NCBI RefSeq assembly: GCF_002013375.1
Contig: NZ_MAEW01000003.1
Span: 310,001 to 374,000, forward strand
DNA length: 64,000 nucleotides
DNA from: Mycobacterium sp. D16Q13
Lineage (GTDB): Bacteria; Actinomycetota; Actinomycetes; Mycobacteriales; Mycobacteriaceae
Reading direction: 5' to 3'
Below the pieces are notes generated by a model that was given only the letters and a program-made list of their open reading frames with translations, had not been told where the DNA came from and did not search any database. This document shows, piece after piece, positions 18,701-32,400 of the stretch (positions are counted from its first letter, which is position 1; each line of letters begins with the position of its first letter). A program made the translations under genes and the position numbers.

Positions 18701-21700
18701 TCACCCGGACCGGCGCCGTAGATCGCCAGTAGATTCGCCAGCCGCGTGGCGGCCTCATCGAGCTCGCCGTAGGTTGTGGAGCGGCCCTCGAATGTCAGCG
18801 CCACCGCCTCGGGGGCGCGGTTGACCTGCTCGGCGAACGATTCCGGAATGGACAACACCGGCTCCGGTCCCCGCGCCAGTACCTTGCGGTTGCCCCAGCC
18901 GTCGAGCTGCTTGTGCTCACTGGTCTTCAGCACGTCGAGCGACGAGAGTCGTTGCGAGGCATCGGCAACCATCGACGTCAGCACCCGCTCGAACCGCTCG
19001 AACACGGCGTCGATACCGGCCGTATCGAACTTGTCGGTATCGAATTCGACGCGAATGCCCAGCTCATGACCCGGCAGCGCCATCACCGACAGCGGATAGT
19101 GGTTGTACTCGCGGGTGACGAACTCGGTGATGGCCAGCTCCTGCACACCCGTGAATGCACTGGTGTCAATCGGGTAGCTCTCGTACAGGAAGAGCGTGTC
19201 GAACAGCTGCTCGTGGCCCACGATGTGGTGAATCTCGTTGAGTGCCAGATGTTCGTGCTCGATGGTGTCGTTATGGGCACTCTGCAGCTGCCCCAACAAC
19301 TCCGCGACCGTGGTGGCCGCGGTGGCGCGTGCCCGCACCGGCACCGTGTTGATGAGCAGACCCACAATGGAATCGGACCCGGCAAGCTCTGCGGGCCGCC
19401 CCGAAACCGCGGTACCGAACGCGACATCGTCTTGTCCGGTCACCACCATGAGCAGCTGCGCCCACGCCGCCTGCAACACCGTGCTGATCGTGGTGTGCTG
19501 CGATCGTGCGAGATCGGCAAGGGCCTGCGTGGTCTTGGCCGACACCCGATAGGACTCGACGCCCCTGGCACCCGGGGGTGCCGGCGGAGCGACGAGAGTC
19601 GGGGTATCGAAACCGGCCAGCACCTCACGCCAGGCCGCCCGTGCGGCGTCTTGATCCTGTTCCGCCAGCCAGCCGACGAAGTTGCGGTATGCCGATGGCG
19701 CGGGAAGCCGCTGACCGAAGTAACTCGCGAAGATCTCCTGCAACAGGATCGGCAACGACCAGCCGTCAATCACGACGTGGTGGAACGTCAGCACGAACCG
19801 GTGTTTGTTTCCCTCGGTGCGAATCAACGCCGCGCGCAGCGTGGGTCGATCGGCGAGGTCGCAGACCGCGGCACGCTCGGCAGCGCAGAGCCGCTGAATC
19901 TCCTCGTCGGGAGTCAGATCGTCCCCACGAAGGTCGAGGTATCGCCATGCGATCACCGGTTCGGCGAGAATCACCTGTACCGGGTCGCCGAACTGCGTGC
20001 AGAATCGAGCGGCCAGATTGGGATGACGGCGGACGACTGCGTGAACCGCGTCGCGGAGCCTGAGCTGGTCGACAAGACCGGTCACCGTGATATCGAGCTG
20101 CACCGCGTAGAAGTCGATTCCCGCCGCGTCGTCGTCCAGCACCCCGGCCGCGCGTGCGAACGTGGTGTGGAAGAGCAGACCCTGCTGAATGGGTGTCAGC
20201 GGCAGCACATCAACGATGTTGTGCTGCTCGTGCAGCTCATCGATCTGCTCTTGACTCAACTGTGCGGGAGCGATATCGGACGGGGTCAACCCGCCGCCGC
20301 CGCCGCGGACATACGCGCAGATCCCGGCGAGGGCCTCGAACCACAGCTGACTCAGCCGCTGCACCTGCGGCTCGGTGACCGACGAGGGTGCCCACGTCCA
20401 CCCGGCCCGCAGATGCGCGCCGGACTCGTCGCCGAGTCCACCCTCCACGATTCCGGCATTGAGATCCACCGTGTACATCAGCGGCATGGACACCGAAGAC
20501 GCCACACTGGTTGAGGTCAGGCTATCCTCGTTGATCCGCCAGAGCTCGTCGGTGAGATCCGCCGCGCCGGCACCGAGGCGACCGAGGTAGTTGAATCCGA
20601 TAACCGGTTCCGCCACCGCCAGGTCCACGTCACGGTTCAGGTAGCGCAGCAGTCCGTACGTCAACGGATCGGGAAGCGCGCGCAATTGTTCCTTGGCGCC
20701 CTTGATGATTGGCCCCAATTCGGCGGCCCCACCGGATACTTCCTGCCAGGACAGCCCACCGACACTCAGCGCCACCGGGTACTTCGTGGTGAACCAGCCG
20801 ACGGTGCGCGACAAGTCGACATCGTCCGCCAGCTCCTCGTGGCGCCCATGGCCCTCGACACCAATGCCGACGGACTCCACGTTGGAATCCAGGAACTCGT
20901 TCCAGGCCAATCCGAACGCGATCAGCAGAATGTCTTGCACCCCCGCGTGAAAAGCCGCGGGGACCTCACTCAGTAGCTCCCGGGTGGTCTCGGCATCGAG
21001 AGACACGGACAGCGTCTTGGCCGTCGCGTAGGTGTCCAGCCCGGGCAGCACCGCGGGCAGTGCTGCGGGAACCGCTGTCACTTCTCGCCAGGCATCGGCC
21101 GTTGCGACCACCTCGGCGGAACGCGCGTGTTCGTCGAGTAGCGAGGCCCAACGGGCGAACGAGGTCCCTCCCGTCGGCAACTCCACCGGCTGCCCGCTAT
21201 GGTGCTGCGCCCAGGCGATATTCAAGTCTTCCAAGAGAATTCGCCATGACACGCCGTCCACCGCCAGGTGATGGATCATCAGGGCCAACTGCCGGGTGTC
21301 GGGGACCCACACCGCGCTCAGCTCAGATCCCGCGGCCGGATTCAGCTGAGCACGGGCTGCCACCAACTCCGCGTCCGACAACGTCTCGGCGACACGCAAG
21401 CAATCGCGCGCGTTCACCGCACCCTTCTCCGGGACGGTCAGTGACCACACCCCGGTGTCGGAGGCGCCGTCGTTCTCGGCGCGCAGCCGCAGGGTGGCGT
21501 GCCGGTCCAGCAGCGCCTGCAGCACGACGACGACGTCGTCCTCCACCACCCCCGCGGGGGCCTGCAGGACGATTGTCTGGTTGAACTGGTCAGTGGGACC
21601 TTGGACGCCGTGCAGCCAGTGCATGATCGGGGTGGCCGACAGCGGGCCGATGCCCTCGTCGACAACACCGGCCTGACCGTCCGAGAGGGAGGCCACCGCC

Positions 21701-23499
21701 GCTACCCCACTGACGGTCTGCTCGACGAAGATGTCACGTGGCCGGCACAACACCCCAGCCGCCCGCGCACGCGACACCACCTGCATCGACAGAATGCTGT
21801 CGCCGCCGAGATCGAAGAACGACTCGTCGACACCTACGCGATCCACGCCGAGAACCTGGGCGTAGATATCGGCCAAGATCTTCTCGACAGGTCCGGACGG
21901 TGCGCGGTAATCCGTACCGACACTGCGGTATTCAGGTGCGGGCAGCGCGCGCTTGTCCAGCTTGCCGTTCACCGTCAACGGCAGTGTCTCCAGCACCACC
22001 ACTGCCGCCGGAACCATGTACGCCGGAAGCCTTTCCGCGAGCGCGGTGCGGGCCTCAACCGGATCGGCGCTTCCCATGATGTAGCCGACAAGGCGCTTGT
22101 CGCCGGGGCGGTCCTCGCGGGCGATGACCACCGCCTGCTCCACGCCGTCCAGGCGCGCCAGTGCAGCCTGAATCTCACCCAATTCGATGCGATACCCGCG
22201 AATCTTCACCTGCTCGTCGGCGCGGCCCAGGTACTGCAGCTGGCCGTCCTCACCCCACTGCACCAGATCGCCGGTGCGGTACATCCGCGAGCCGGGCCCA
22301 CCGAAGGGGCAAGCCAGGAACCGCGATGCGGTCAATCCGGATCGGTGCGCATAGCCGGGTGCGACCCCGTTACCGGCGACATAAAGCTCGCCGACAACGC
22401 CTTCGGGTGCGGGCCGCAGCCACTTGTCCAAAACGAACAGCGCGGCCCCGGGAACCGGTGAACCGATAGGTGCCACATCCGAACCCGGCCTCAACGGTCC
22501 ACTCATCGCCGCGTAGATCGTGGCCTCGGTCGGACCGTAGGCGTTGATCATCGTTCGTCCGCTGGTGGCCCACCGATCCACCAATTCGGTCGGGCAGGCC
22601 TCACCGGCGACGATCAGCGTCGTCGACTCCAGCCGTTCGGGCGACAACATGCCTGCCGCCGAGGGGGTTTGGCACAGGACGCTGACCTTCTCGCTGATCA
22701 ACAGGTCGTGAAGTTCGTCCGGCGAAGACGCGATCGACTCGGGCACCACCACCAGGCGGCCACCGTGCAACAGCGCGCCCCAGATCTCCCACACCGAAAC
22801 GTCAAAGACCAGCGAATGCCACTGCGACCACACATGGCCGGGTCCGGCCGGCAGATCGGCGCGCACCGCGTCCACCAACTGCGTGACGTTGTGGTGGGTG
22901 ACCGCGACCGCCTTGGGGACACCGGTCGTGCCCGAGGTATAGGTCATGTACGCGAGGTCATCGGGTTCCGGCGCGGAGAGCGCGGAACTAGGCTGGCCAT
23001 CAATGAGGGGATCGTCGATTTCGGTCACCCGCACATCGAGTCCGTCGAATCGCGAGCTCAAGTCGGCCGTGGTGAGAATCGCTACCGGTCCCGCATCCGA
23101 CACCATGAACTTGATGCGCTCGTCGGGATGGGCGGCGTCGATCGGCAGATAGGCAGCCCCGGTCTTGAGTACTGCCAAAAGCCCGATGATCGCCTCGCCC
23201 GAGCGCGGAACCAGCAGCCCCACAACCTCTCCCGGTCCTGCTCCATTACCCGCCAGCAGGTGGGCAATGCGGTTGGTGACCAGATCCAGTTCGCGATAAG
23301 TCCACGACCTGTCCCTGCACACCAGCGCGACGGTCTCCGGCGCGCGCTCCACCTGGACTGCGAACAACACCGGGATCGAGACGGGTGCGGCGGTCGGCTC
23401 GGTGAGCACCGCCCGGTTGCCCCACTCGTCGAGCCGGTCGTGATCGTCGTCGTCGAGAAGATCCATCGACAACAAAGTCCGGGTGGGATCGGCGCTCAT
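15769..23499 (-). CDS. mps2: GPL non-ribosomal peptide synthetase Mps2 (A-T-E-C-A-T-R)
   Basis: This 2576-residue NRPS adds the last two residues of the GPL core and releases it. Domain order: A3 (about 20-520), T3 (Ser near 565 in [13 protein letters not shown]), E3 (HHLAVDG near 743), C4 (HHVVIDG near 1241), A4 (about 1530-2040), T4 ([12 protein letters not shown] near 2076), and an NAD(P)H-dependent terminal reductase from about 2165 ([13 protein letters not shown], later YGNSKWAGE). The binding-pocket residues read by eye, DVWCIAAIYK and DIWFVAGIYK, resemble each other, which suits two alanine-activating modules. E3 gives D-Ala. The reductase gives L-alaninol instead of an acid. The gene overlaps mps1 by 4 bp. 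Module 3 is split: its C domain ends Mps1 and its A domain starts Mps2. Confidence 0.95.
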   Translation of the reverse strand: MSADPTRTLLSMDLLDDDDHDRLDEWGNRAVLTEPTAAPVSIPVLFAVQVERAPETVALVCRDRSWTYRELDLVTNRIAHLLAGNGAGPGEVVGLLVPRSGEAIIGLLAVLKTGAAYLPIDAAHPDERIKFMVSDAGPVAILTTADLSSRFDGLDVRVTEIDDPLIDGQPSSALSAPEPDDLAYMTYTSGTTGVPKAVAVTHHNVTQLVDAVRADLPAGPGHVWSQWHSLVFDVSVWEIWGALLHGGRLVVVPESIASSPDELHDLLISEKVSVLCQTPSAAGMLSPERLESTTLIVAGEACPTELVDRWATSGRTMINAYGPTEATIYAAMSGPLRPGSDVAPIGSPVPGAALFVLDKWLRPAPEGVVGELYVAGNGVAPGYAHRSGLTASRFLACPFGGPGSRMYRTGDLVQWGEDGQLQYLGRADEQVKIRGYRIELGEIQAALARLDGVEQAVVIAREDRPGDKRLVGYIMGSADPVEARTALAERLPAYMVPAAVVVLETLPLTVNGKLDKRALPAPEYRSVGTDYRAPSGPVEKILADIYAQVLGVDRVGVDESFFDLGGDSILSMQVVSRARAAGVLCRPRDIFVEQTVSGVAAVASLSDGQAGVVDEGIGPLSATPIMHWLHGVQGPTDQFNQTIVLQAPAGVVEDDVVVVLQALLDRHATLRLRAENDGASDTGVWSLTVPEKGAVNARDCLRVAETLSDAELVAARAQLNPAAGSELSAVWVPDTRQLALMIHHLAVDGVSWRILLEDLNIAWAQHHSGQPVELPTGGTSFARWASLLDEHARSAEVVATADAWREVTAVPAALPAVLPGLDTYATAKTLSVSLDAETTRELLSEVPAAFHAGVQDILLIAFGLAWNEFLDSNVESVGIGVEGHGRHEELADDVDLSRTVGWFTTKYPVALSVGGLSWQEVSGGAAELGPIIKGAKEQLRALPDPLTYGLLRYLNRDVDLAVAEPVIGFNYLGRLGAGAADLTDELWRINEDSLTSTSVASSVSMPLMYTVDLNAGIVEGGLGDESGAHLRAGWTWAPSSVTEPQVQRLSQLWFEALAGICAYVRGGGGGLTPSDIAPAQLSQEQIDELHEQHNIVDVLPLTPIQQGLLFHTTFARAAGVLDDDAAGIDFYAVQLDITVTGLVDQLRLRDAVHAVVRRHPNLAARFCTQFGDPVQVILAEPVIAWRYLDLRGDDLTPDEEIQRLCAAERAAVCDLADRPTLRAALIRTEGNKHRFVLTFHHVVIDGWSLPILLQEIFASYFGQRLPAPSAYRNFVGWLAEQDQDAARAAWREVLAGFDTPTLVAPPAPPGARGVESYRVSAKTTQALADLARSQHTTISTVLQAAWAQLLMVVTGQDDVAFGTAVSGRPAELAGSDSIVGLLINTVPVRARATAATTVAELLGQLQSAHNDTIEHEHLALNEIHHIVGHEQLFDTLFLYESYPIDTSAFTGVQELAITEFVTREYNHYPLSVMALPGHELGIRVEFDTDKFDTAGIDAVFERFERVLTSMVADASQRLSSLDVLKTSEHKQLDGWGNRKVLARGPEPVLSIPESFAEQVNRAPEAVALTFEGRSTTYGELDEAATRLANLLAIYGAGPGESVALLMPRSDDAIVAILAILKTGASYLPIDPSVPDTRLEFMLSDAVPIAAVTTAELRARFDGSGVSVVQFDDAEDDPTGAIYGHAPLLTPAPDDVAYTIYTSGTTGVPKGVAIAHGNVTQALKFPLTHMPTGPGEVWTQAGSLVFDITVWEIFGALLHGGRLVIVPDSVVRSPDDFRDLLIREKVTVLFQTPSAVGMLSPEGLEGMTLVVAGEACPTEVVDKWAPGRVMINGYGPTETTIYATFGELIAGSGVVPIGVPVPDAALFVLDRWMRPVPPGVVGELYVAGLGVGLGYVGRSALTASRFTACPFGEPGARMYRTGDLVRWVANGQLEYLGRADEQVKIRGFRIELGEIQAALADLDGVAQAAVIAREDRPGDKRLVGYFIGAGEPAELRSSLAKRLPPYMVPAAVVKLEALPLTVNGKLDKRALPVPEYDDAARYRAPANAVEETLAGIYAQVLGVERVGTDDSFFDLGGDSISAMRVVAAINTSLDAQLAVRTLFESPTVRSLSAYLDGAAGSWANGPTYASVHGPGASEVRASDLKLDKFIDEATLQAAPALPRAHARPRTVLLTGATGFLGRYLVLQWLKELEQVDGTLICLVRAKSDEEARRRLDRTFDSGDAELIRVYEALAAERLQVIAGDKAEPGLGLDDETWQRLADTVDLIVDSAALVNSVLPYSELFGPNVVGTAELIRFALTTKLKPYTFVSTADVGREIEKSTFVEDADIRLISAIRPSDGSYANGYGNSKWAGEVLLREAHEQVGLPVTVFRSGMIMVGTSYAGQVNASDTVARMVLSIVATGVAPHSVYRLTDDGNRQRAHFDGLPVEFVAEAITRLGGQAAGSSAGSFTGFETYHVMNPHDDGIGIDEYVDWLIEAGHPIERISDFSEWVTRFESGLHELPDHQRQGSVLQMLKILQDHGWDGKPPEPSRGSMAPADRFQAAVREAKIGSGHDIPQVSAPIIAKYASDLRLHGLL

Positions 23500-26400
23500 G
23501 AGGGCTCCTTCTTCTTCCCTTTGACATCGGATGTCATGGCCTCCAGCACACGCTGGAACCTCTTGACCAACTTTCCAATTCGGACAGCGTTGAAGACGTC
23601 GGTGTCAAATTCCACGCGAAGCCCCAGCTCGTGGCCCGGTGTGGCTTGCACCGCGAGCGGGTAATGGTTGTACTCACGATTACTGAACCCGGTGATAGAC
23701 AACTCGTGCACACGCGATAGCGCAGCCGTGTCGATCGGGTAGTTCTCGTAGACGAACATAGTGTCGAAGAGCTGATCATGCCCGACGGCATGATGAATCT
23801 CGTTGAGCGCCAGGTGCTGATGCTCCAGTGTGTCGCCGTAGGCACCCTGCAGCTGATTCAGCAGATCGGCGATGGTCGTGGCCGAGGTGATGGTCGCGCG
23901 AACCGGCACCGTGTTGATCAACAGACCCACCATCGATTCCGCCCCGACGAGGTCGGTGGGCCTGCCCGACACCGCGGTGCCGAAGGCGACATCGGTCTGG
24001 CCGGTCAGCCACATCAGCAGCTGAGCCCACGCGGCCTGCAGCACAGTACTGACCGTGGTTCGGCAGGAACGAGCGAGCTCGCCGAGTGCCTGCGTGGTCT
24101 CGGCAGACACCTCGAAGGACTCAACCCCTCTTCGGCCCAGCATCATTCGTCCCGGCGGTGCGACAAGGGTCGGGGTCTCGAAACCTTCGAAGACCTTGCC
24201 CCAGGCCGAGCGTGCGGCACTGTTGTCCTGTCCAGAAAGCCAGGTGACAAACCTGCGGTAGGCCACCGGCGCGGGCAGGCGTTCGCCGAAGTAGCTCGCG
24301 AAGATCTCCTGCAGCAGGATCGGCTTTGACCACCCGTCGAGCACGATGTGGTGATTGGTGACCAAGAACCGGTATTGGTCCTCACCGGTCCTGGCCAGCG
24401 CCGCCCGGAACGCGGGTTGCCCGGCCAAGTCGCAGACCGCGGCCCGCTCCGCGGCGGAGAGCCGCTCGACCCGCTGCTCGATATCAGCGCCACCGTCCAC
24501 GTCGAGCTCGATGTACTGCCATGCCAGTTCGGGATCGGCCGGAATCAGCTGTACCGGCTCACCGAACTCCTCATAGAACGTGGCAACCACGTTCGGGCGA
24601 CGTTTGATCGCGGTGTGCACCGCCTCCTCGAGCCGCTTCGGATCCAGCGGACCGCTCAAGGCCACATCGAGCTGCACCGCATACAGGTCGTCGCTGCCCT
24701 CCATGGCATCTGGTGCCAGATTGGAGTGGAAAAGCAGCCCCTGCTGCAGCGGAGTCAGCGGCAGAACGTCGGCGATCTGAAATTCCTCATGCAGCTCGTC
24801 GATCTGCCGCTGGCTCAGACGCGCCGGAACGATATCGGACGGAGTGAGCCCACCACCACCGGCGCGCACATGGGAGCAGATCCCGGCGAGCGCGTCGAAC
24901 CAGAGCCGGCTGATCCTGTCGACCTGATCGTGGCTCAACACCGATAGCGCCCATGTCCATGTCGCATGCAACCGACCGGAGTCGGACCCGGCGCCTTCCA
25001 TCACACCGGCATTGAGCTCGACGGTGTGCCCCAACGGTGTTGGTACCGATGTCGCCGCGGCCGTGATCGACACCCCATCCTGGTCGATCCGCCACAGGTC
25101 TTCGGAGAGATCGGCACCGCCGGCACCGAGCCGTCCGAGGTAGTTGAACCCGATCGCCGGGTCCGGTCCCGCGACGTCGACGTCGGGGTTCAGGTACCGC
25201 AACAGCCCGTACGAGAGTCCGTCGGGCAGGGCGCGCAGTTGTTCCTTGGCGCCCTTGATGATGGGAGCCAGGGCGGAATCACCGGCAACCACCTGCGCCC
25301 ACGACAGTTCACCCACTGCCAACGACACTGGGTACTTACTGGTGAACCAGCCGACGGTGCGAGAAAGGTCGATGTCTCGCTCGAGAGTCCCGCCCAGTTC
25401 TTCGTTGCGACCGTGGCCTTCAACGTCGATTCCTATCGGCGCACCACGGGAACCGAGAAACTCGTTCCACGCCAGGGCGAACGCGATCAGCAGGATGTCC
25501 TGGACCCCAGCGTGGTACGCGGCGGGCACTTCACCCAGCAACTCCCGGGTGAGGTCGGCGTCCAGCGATACCGACAATTGCCCCGCACTGACATAGGTGT
25601 CCATCGTGGGGTGTGCCGGCGGCAACGCGGCCGGGATCGCCGCTACCTCGCGCCACGTGTCGGCCAACGCCACCACGTCGGCAGAGCGTGCGTGCTGGTC
25701 CAGCAGCGTCGCCCATCGGGCAAATGACGTCCCGCCCGACGGCAATTCCACCGGTTGTCCACCGTGGTGCTGCGCCCACGCAATATTGAAGTCTTCCAAC
25801 AGAATTCGCCACGACACCGCATCCACCGCCAGATGGTGAATGATCAGCACCAGGCGACTGTTGCCGCGCTCCCAGAGCGCGCTCAGCATCGAACCGGTAG
25901 CGGGGTTCAGTCGCGAACGCGCCTGATACAGCGCCTCCTCCGTCAACGCATCCACGGCAAGCAGGCAATCGCGCGCGTCTACCGCCCCCGTCTCCGGAAC
26001 CAGAAGCGACCACTCACCACCGGTATCTTCGGCACGAAGCCTCAGCGTGGCGTGCCTATCCAACAAGGCCTGCAGCACGATGACCACATCGTCATCGGTG
26101 ACTCCCGCGGGAGCTTGCAGCACCACGGTCTGATTGAACTCATCGACCTTGCCGCCCAGCCCATGCAGCCACTGGATGATCGGCGTGGCCACCACCGGAC
26201 CTGTGCCCTCGTCCACGACTGCCGTCGCTCCGTCAGCGAACACCGCTACCTGCGCCAGTCGCGATACGGTCTGCTCGACGAAGATGTCGCGTGGCCGCAG
26301 TAACAGACCGGCGGCGCGCGCACGGGCCACCACCTGCATCGACGAAATGCTGTCCCCACCAAGGTCGAAGAAAGAATCGTCGACACCGATCTGTTCTACG

Positions 26401-29400
26401 CCGAGCACCTGAGCGTAGATACCGGCCAAGATTTCCTCGACGGCATCCTCGGGCGCCCGGTAATGATCGGCGTCCTGGTACTCGGGTGAGGGCAGCGCGC
26501 GTGTGTCGAGCTTGCCGTTGACCGTCAACGGCAAGGCAGCCAACACCACAACGGCCGCGGGGACCATATACGCGGGTAGCCGCTCGGCCAGCACGGAGCG
26601 CACCGCCGCGGGATCCAAAGTCCCCGCGATCGATTCGGTGACGTAACCCACCAACCGCTTATCGCCGGGCCGGTCCTCACGTGCGATCACCGCCGCTTGA
26701 TCCACGCCGTCCACGCGGGCCAGTGCCGCGTGTACCTCACCCAGTTCGATGCGGTAGCCGCGGATTTTCACCTGCTTGTCGGCACGTCCCACATACCGCA
26801 GCTGGCCGTCTTCGCCCCACTGCACCAGGTCTCCGGTGCGGTACATCCGCGATCCGGGCGCCCCGAATGGGCATGCGACGAAACGTGTTGTCGTCAGGTC
26901 CGAACGTCCCAGGTACCCGCTCGCCTGGCCGGACCCCGCCACATACAACTCACCGACGACACCTACCGGCACCTGGCGCAGCCAACCGTCCAAGACGAAG
27001 AAGGCCAGATGCTCCAACGGCACACCAATCGGGCTGCTGTTGCTGACAACGTCACCACTGCCGATCTCCCGGAAGGAGGCGTGCACCGTCGTCTCGGTGA
27101 TGCCGTACATGTTGATCATCCGCGGCAGCCCCGGGTGACTGTCGAACCATGGCGAAAGACGCTGCGGCTCCAGTGCCTCTCCACCGAAGACCACTGTCTG
27201 CAGCTTGAGCTGCTGCCCCACTTCGGGCTGCAGCGCATCCGCGGTTTGCAACGCGTAGAAGGCCGAAGGAGTCTGACTCAAGACGCTGACTTCTTCGCTG
27301 ACCAGCATGGCGTGCAGTTCTTCCGGGGAGCGCACAACCGCGTCGGGCACGATGAGTAGCCGCCCGCCGTACAGCAGAGCACCCCAGATTTCCCACACGG
27401 AGTAGTCGAAGGCCAGGGAGTGGCATTGGGTCCATACCTGGCCCAAATCCAGCTCTGCGTCCAGCGATTCCAACAACTGGGCAACGTTGCGGTGAGTGAC
27501 CGCCACCCCCTTCGGAGCGCCGGTGGTTCCCGAGGTGTAGATGATGTAAGCGATGTCGTCCACCGCGGGGACGGGTAATGCGGTGTCGGACTGCCGATCT
27601 ACGGCCGGATCGTTGATGTCGATCGCGGATACCCCGGATCCGCCGAGCCGCGGCAGTAAGTCCGCCGTGGTGACGGCGGCAACCGGTGCCGCGTCCCGCA
27701 GCACGAACTCCACCCGAGAGTCGGGGTGTGCGGGGTCGATCGGCAGGTACGCCGCGCCGGTCTTGAGCACCGCCAGAATTGCCGCGATCGCCTCACCGGT
27801 ACGGGGAAGCAGCAGTGCCACCCGCTCACCCGGGCGTGCGCCACGGGTCACCAAGTGGTTCGCCAACCTGTTGGCGGTCGCATCCAATTCCCCATAGGTC
27901 CAGGAACGTTCACCACAGGTGATCGCGACTGCCTCCGGTGCGCGCGCGACCTGTGCGGCGAAGAGCTCCGGGATGGAGGTCAACGTCAGCTCCGGCCGGG
28001 TCAGCACCGCGCGGTTACCCCACGTGTCCAACCGATCGTGTTCGCCGGCATCGAGTAGGTCTATGGAAGACAACCGTGTGGCGGGGTCGGCGATCATGGC
28101 CGTCAACACCTGCCGCAACCTGTCGACGATAATCTCGATCGCAGCCAATTCGAAGACGTCGGTATCGAATTCGACACGCAGGCCCAGCTCGTGTCCAGGC
28201 ATCGCCACGACCGAGAGCGGGTAATGGTTGTATTCGCGGCTACTGAAGTCGGTGATGGCCAGCTCTTGCACACCCAGCTGCGCGCCGACGTCGATCGGGT
28301 AGTTCTCGTACACGAATAGCGTGTCGAAAAGTCTGTCGAGACCGACAGCGTGGTGAATCTCGTTGAGCGCCAAGTGCTCATGCTCGACGGTGTCGTTGTG
28401 GGTGCGCTGCAACTGGTCCAGCAGATCAGCGACGGTGGTGGCCGCGGTGATGTTCGCGCGCACCGGCACCGTGTTGATCAGCAGGCCGACCATCGCGTCG
28501 GCCCCGGCCAGGTCGACGGGGCGACCCGACACCGCGGTGCCGAATGCCACATCATGGTGGCCGGTCAGCCAGGTCAGCACCTGAGCCCACGCGGCCTGGA
28601 GCACCGTGTTGACGGTGGTGCGCTGCGCACGGGCCAGCTCGGAGAGCGAGCGGGTGATGTGCTCCGATATCCGATAGGACTCGACGCCCCGGCGACCTGC
28701 CGTGGCGAGCGAACCAACCAGCGTCGGAGTCTCGAATCCGTCGAGAGCAGCACCCCATGCCGATTGCGCCGCAACGCGATCCTGCCTCGCCAACCAGGTG
28801 ACGAAGTTACGGTACGGAGTGACTGACGGCAGACGCTGCCCGTAGTAGGCACCGAAGATCTCTTGCAGCAAGATGGGCAGCGACCAACCATCGATCACGA
28901 TGTGGTGAGCGGTCAGGACGAGCCGGTGCCGGTTCTCCGCAGGACCACCGAGCCCGGAGATGAGCGTCGCCCGGAAGACCGGCTCGGTGAAAATCCGGCA
29001 GGCCGCCGCGCGCTCTGCCGCACACAGCCGCTCAACCTGCTCATCGATGTCGCCGGCCAATTCAACATGCTGCCAAGCGATGACAGGATCTGCGGCAATG
29101 ATCTGTACGGGCTCCCCGTACTCCTCGCTGAAGAGGGCGGCCAGATTCGGATGGCGCCGTACCACCGTGTACACAGCGGTACGCAAGCGAGCCGCGTCGA
29201 GAGGTCCCGTCACGGTGAGCCCCAATTGAACCGCGTACACGTCGTCGCCCACCGAATCCCCGGTGGCCTCCGCAAATCCGGCCTGGAACAGCAGCCCCTG
29301 CTGTAGCGGCGTAAGCGGGAGGACATCGGCGATCTCGTACTGCTGCACCAGCGCATCGATCTGGGGCTGGGTCAGGAGTGCGGGCGCCAGATCGGATGGC

Positions 29401-32400
29401 GTCAAACCGCCTCCACCCGAACGCACATGAGCGCATATCCCGCCCAGAGCCTCAAACCACAACTGGCTCAACCGATCAGCCTGAGCACCATCCAAAGCTG
29501 AAGGCGCCCAAGCCCAGTTGGCCCGAAGCTCGGGACCCGACCCGGCGTCCGAATTTGTCTCGAGGATCCCGGCGTTGAGCTCTACCGAGTGCGCCAGCGG
29601 CATCGAAATCGCCGCAGCCACATCGGTCATCGACAAGCTTTCTTGGCTTATCCGCCAGAAATCCTCGGAGAGGTCCGCTCCCGCACCCAGGCGCCCGAGG
29701 TAGTTGAAGCCGATCGTCGGCTCGGGCCCCGCCAGGTCGACATCGGGGTTCAGGTAGCGCAGCAAACCATAGGTCAACCCGTCGGGCAGGGCGCGCAGCT
29801 GCTCCTTGGCTGCCTTGACCACCTGACCGAGGGCAGCTCCACCCGCTGCCACCTGCCCCCATGACAGTTCGCCTACCGCCAATGACGCTGGGTATTTGGT
29901 GGTGAACCACCCGACGGTGCGCGACAGGTCGATACGGCGATGGACGGCTTCGCCGATTTCCTCCTGCCGCCCGTGGCCCTCGATATCGAATGCGATCGGC
30001 GCTCCCCCGGCGCCCAGGAACTCGTTCCAGGCAAGGCCGAAGGCGATCAGCAGAATGTCTTGCACCCCAGCGTGAAACGCAGCAGGCACGTCGCCGAGTA
30101 GTTGCCTCGTGGTCTCGACGTCCAAGGACAGGGATAGCCGTCCGGCATTGGCGTACGTGTCGGTGGCAGGCTGGACCGCGGACACCCGGGCGGGTGTCGC
30201 CAGTACCTGCTTCCAGGCGTCGGCCTGCTCCACCACATCCGCAGACCGCGCGTGTTCGGCCAGCAGCGAGGACCAGCGGGCGAAGGATGTCCCACCGGTC
30301 GGCAGCGCCACATCCGCTCCACTGCGATGCTGTGCCCACGCGATATTCAAGTCTTCCAACAGAATTCGCCAGGACACTCCGTCGACGGCCAGGTGGTGAA
30401 TCACCAGCGCCAACTGTTCGGCGCCGGGAATCCACAGCGCGCTCAACATCGATCCGGTCGCCACATTCAGCCGAGAACGGGCCGCCACCAACGCATCATC
30501 CGACAAGGCGTCGACAACATGTAGGCAATCACGGGCAGTTACCGCCCCCGTTTCCGGGACGAGCAGCGACCACTCGCCGTCATTGTCCGTGGCGCGCAGC
30601 CGCAGCGTGGCATGCCGATCCAGCAAAGCTTGCAACACGACAACCACGTCGTCCTCGGAGACGCCCGAGGGTGCCTGAACCACGAGTGTCTGATTGAACT
30701 CGTCGACCGCGCCCGCCGAAGCCTGCACGCTGTGCAGCCAGCGCATGATGGGTGTGGCGTCCACAGGTCCGAGGCCTTCGTCCACCACATCGGCTTCGCC
30801 GCCGGAGATTTCGACGACAGCGGCCAGCCGCGACACGGTCTGCTCGATGAAGACATCACGCGGCCGGCACAACACACCCGCTGCCCGGGCACGGGCGACC
30901 ACCTGCATCGACAGGATGCTGTCGCCGCCCAGATCAAAGAAAGAGTCGTCGACTCCGACTCGATCAAGACCGAGCACCTGGGCATAGACACCGGCCAGGA
31001 TTTCCTCGACGGCAGTGCCCGGCGCCCGATAGTCAGCACCCAGGCCGCCGTATTCGGGGGTCGGCAACGCGCGAGTGTCCAGTTTGTTGTTGGACGTCAG
31101 CGGTAACGCCTCAAGCATCACCACCGCGGCCGGAACCATGTAGGGCGGAAGACGTTTCGCCAAGGTGCTGCGCACTTCGGCGGGGTCAGCGGTCCCGGTG
31201 ACATAGCCCACGAGACGTTTGTCTCCGGGCCTGTCCTCACGGACGATCACTGCTGCCTGGTCCACCCCATCGAGCGCTCCCAGCGCGGCTTGGACTTCAC
31301 CAAGTTCAATGCGGTACCCGCGGATCTTGACCTGCTCATCGGCTCTGCCCAGATACTGCAGCTGTCCGTCAGTTCCCCACGACACCAGGTCTCCGGTGCG
31401 GTACATGCGTGTACCGGGCTGCCCGAAGGGGCATGCCACGAAGCGCGAGGCTGTCAGGTCGGAGCGACCGACGTAGCCGCAGGCGACGCCTTCCCCGGCC
31501 ACATATAGTTCCCCGACGACCCCGGCCGGCACCGGTTGCATCCAGGTGTCCAACACGAAAAGCGCCGCGCCGGATACCGGCGCGCCAATGGGAACCGCAG
31601 AATCCGGCGACCCCGCTGCCAGCGGGGCACTGATCGCCACACACATCGTGGTCTCGGTCGGTCCGTAAGCATTGATCATCACCCGGCCGGGAGCCCACCG
31701 CTCGACGACCGCGGGAGGGCACGCCTCACCCACCACGGCAAGCGCCGTGGACTCCAGGCCTTCGGGGGACAACATCGCCACAGCCGACGGAGTCTGCGTC
31801 AGCACGGTGACCTGTTCGGCGACCAGCACATCGTGGAAGTCCGCAGGTGAGCCCGTTATCGATTCGGGTACCACCACCAGCCGGCCACCGCGGAGTAGTG
31901 CGCCCCAGATCTCCCACACCGAAACATCGAACGCCAGAGAATGGCATAGCGGCCATACCCCTGGGTTTGGCAGGCCGGCATCGAGCGTCGACATCAACTG
32001 AGTGACATTGTGGTGTGTGACGGCAACGCCTTTGGGGGCTCCAGTGGTCCCCGAGGTGTAGATGATGTAGGCGATGTCATCGGGGGTGGGGCCGGGCGAT
32101 GAAGCCGCCGGCACGGTATCGAGTGGAGTATCGGCCACATCGAGATCGATGATGGCGAGATCGAAACCGTCTAGTCGCGCCCTGAGCCCGGCGGTCGTGA
32201 TCGCGGCGACCGGCGCCGCATCATCGAGGATGAACTCCAGCCGCGAGGCCGGTACCGCCGGGTCGATCGGCAGGTACGCCGCCCCGACCTTCAATGCTGC
32301 CAATATTCCGATAACCGCCTGGGCGGACCGATCCGAAAGCAGGACGACACGGTCGCCCGGGCCCACTCCGTGCGATACAAGCCGACGCGCCAGACCGTCG

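Noticed and set aside
18913..20514. Long plus-strand open frames opposite mps2 and mps1 (for example 18913-20514, 21499-22461, 22669-23664)
   Set aside because: They are high-GC shadow frames on the opposite strand of NRPS domains, rich in His/Arg/Gln with no domain or ribosome binding site.
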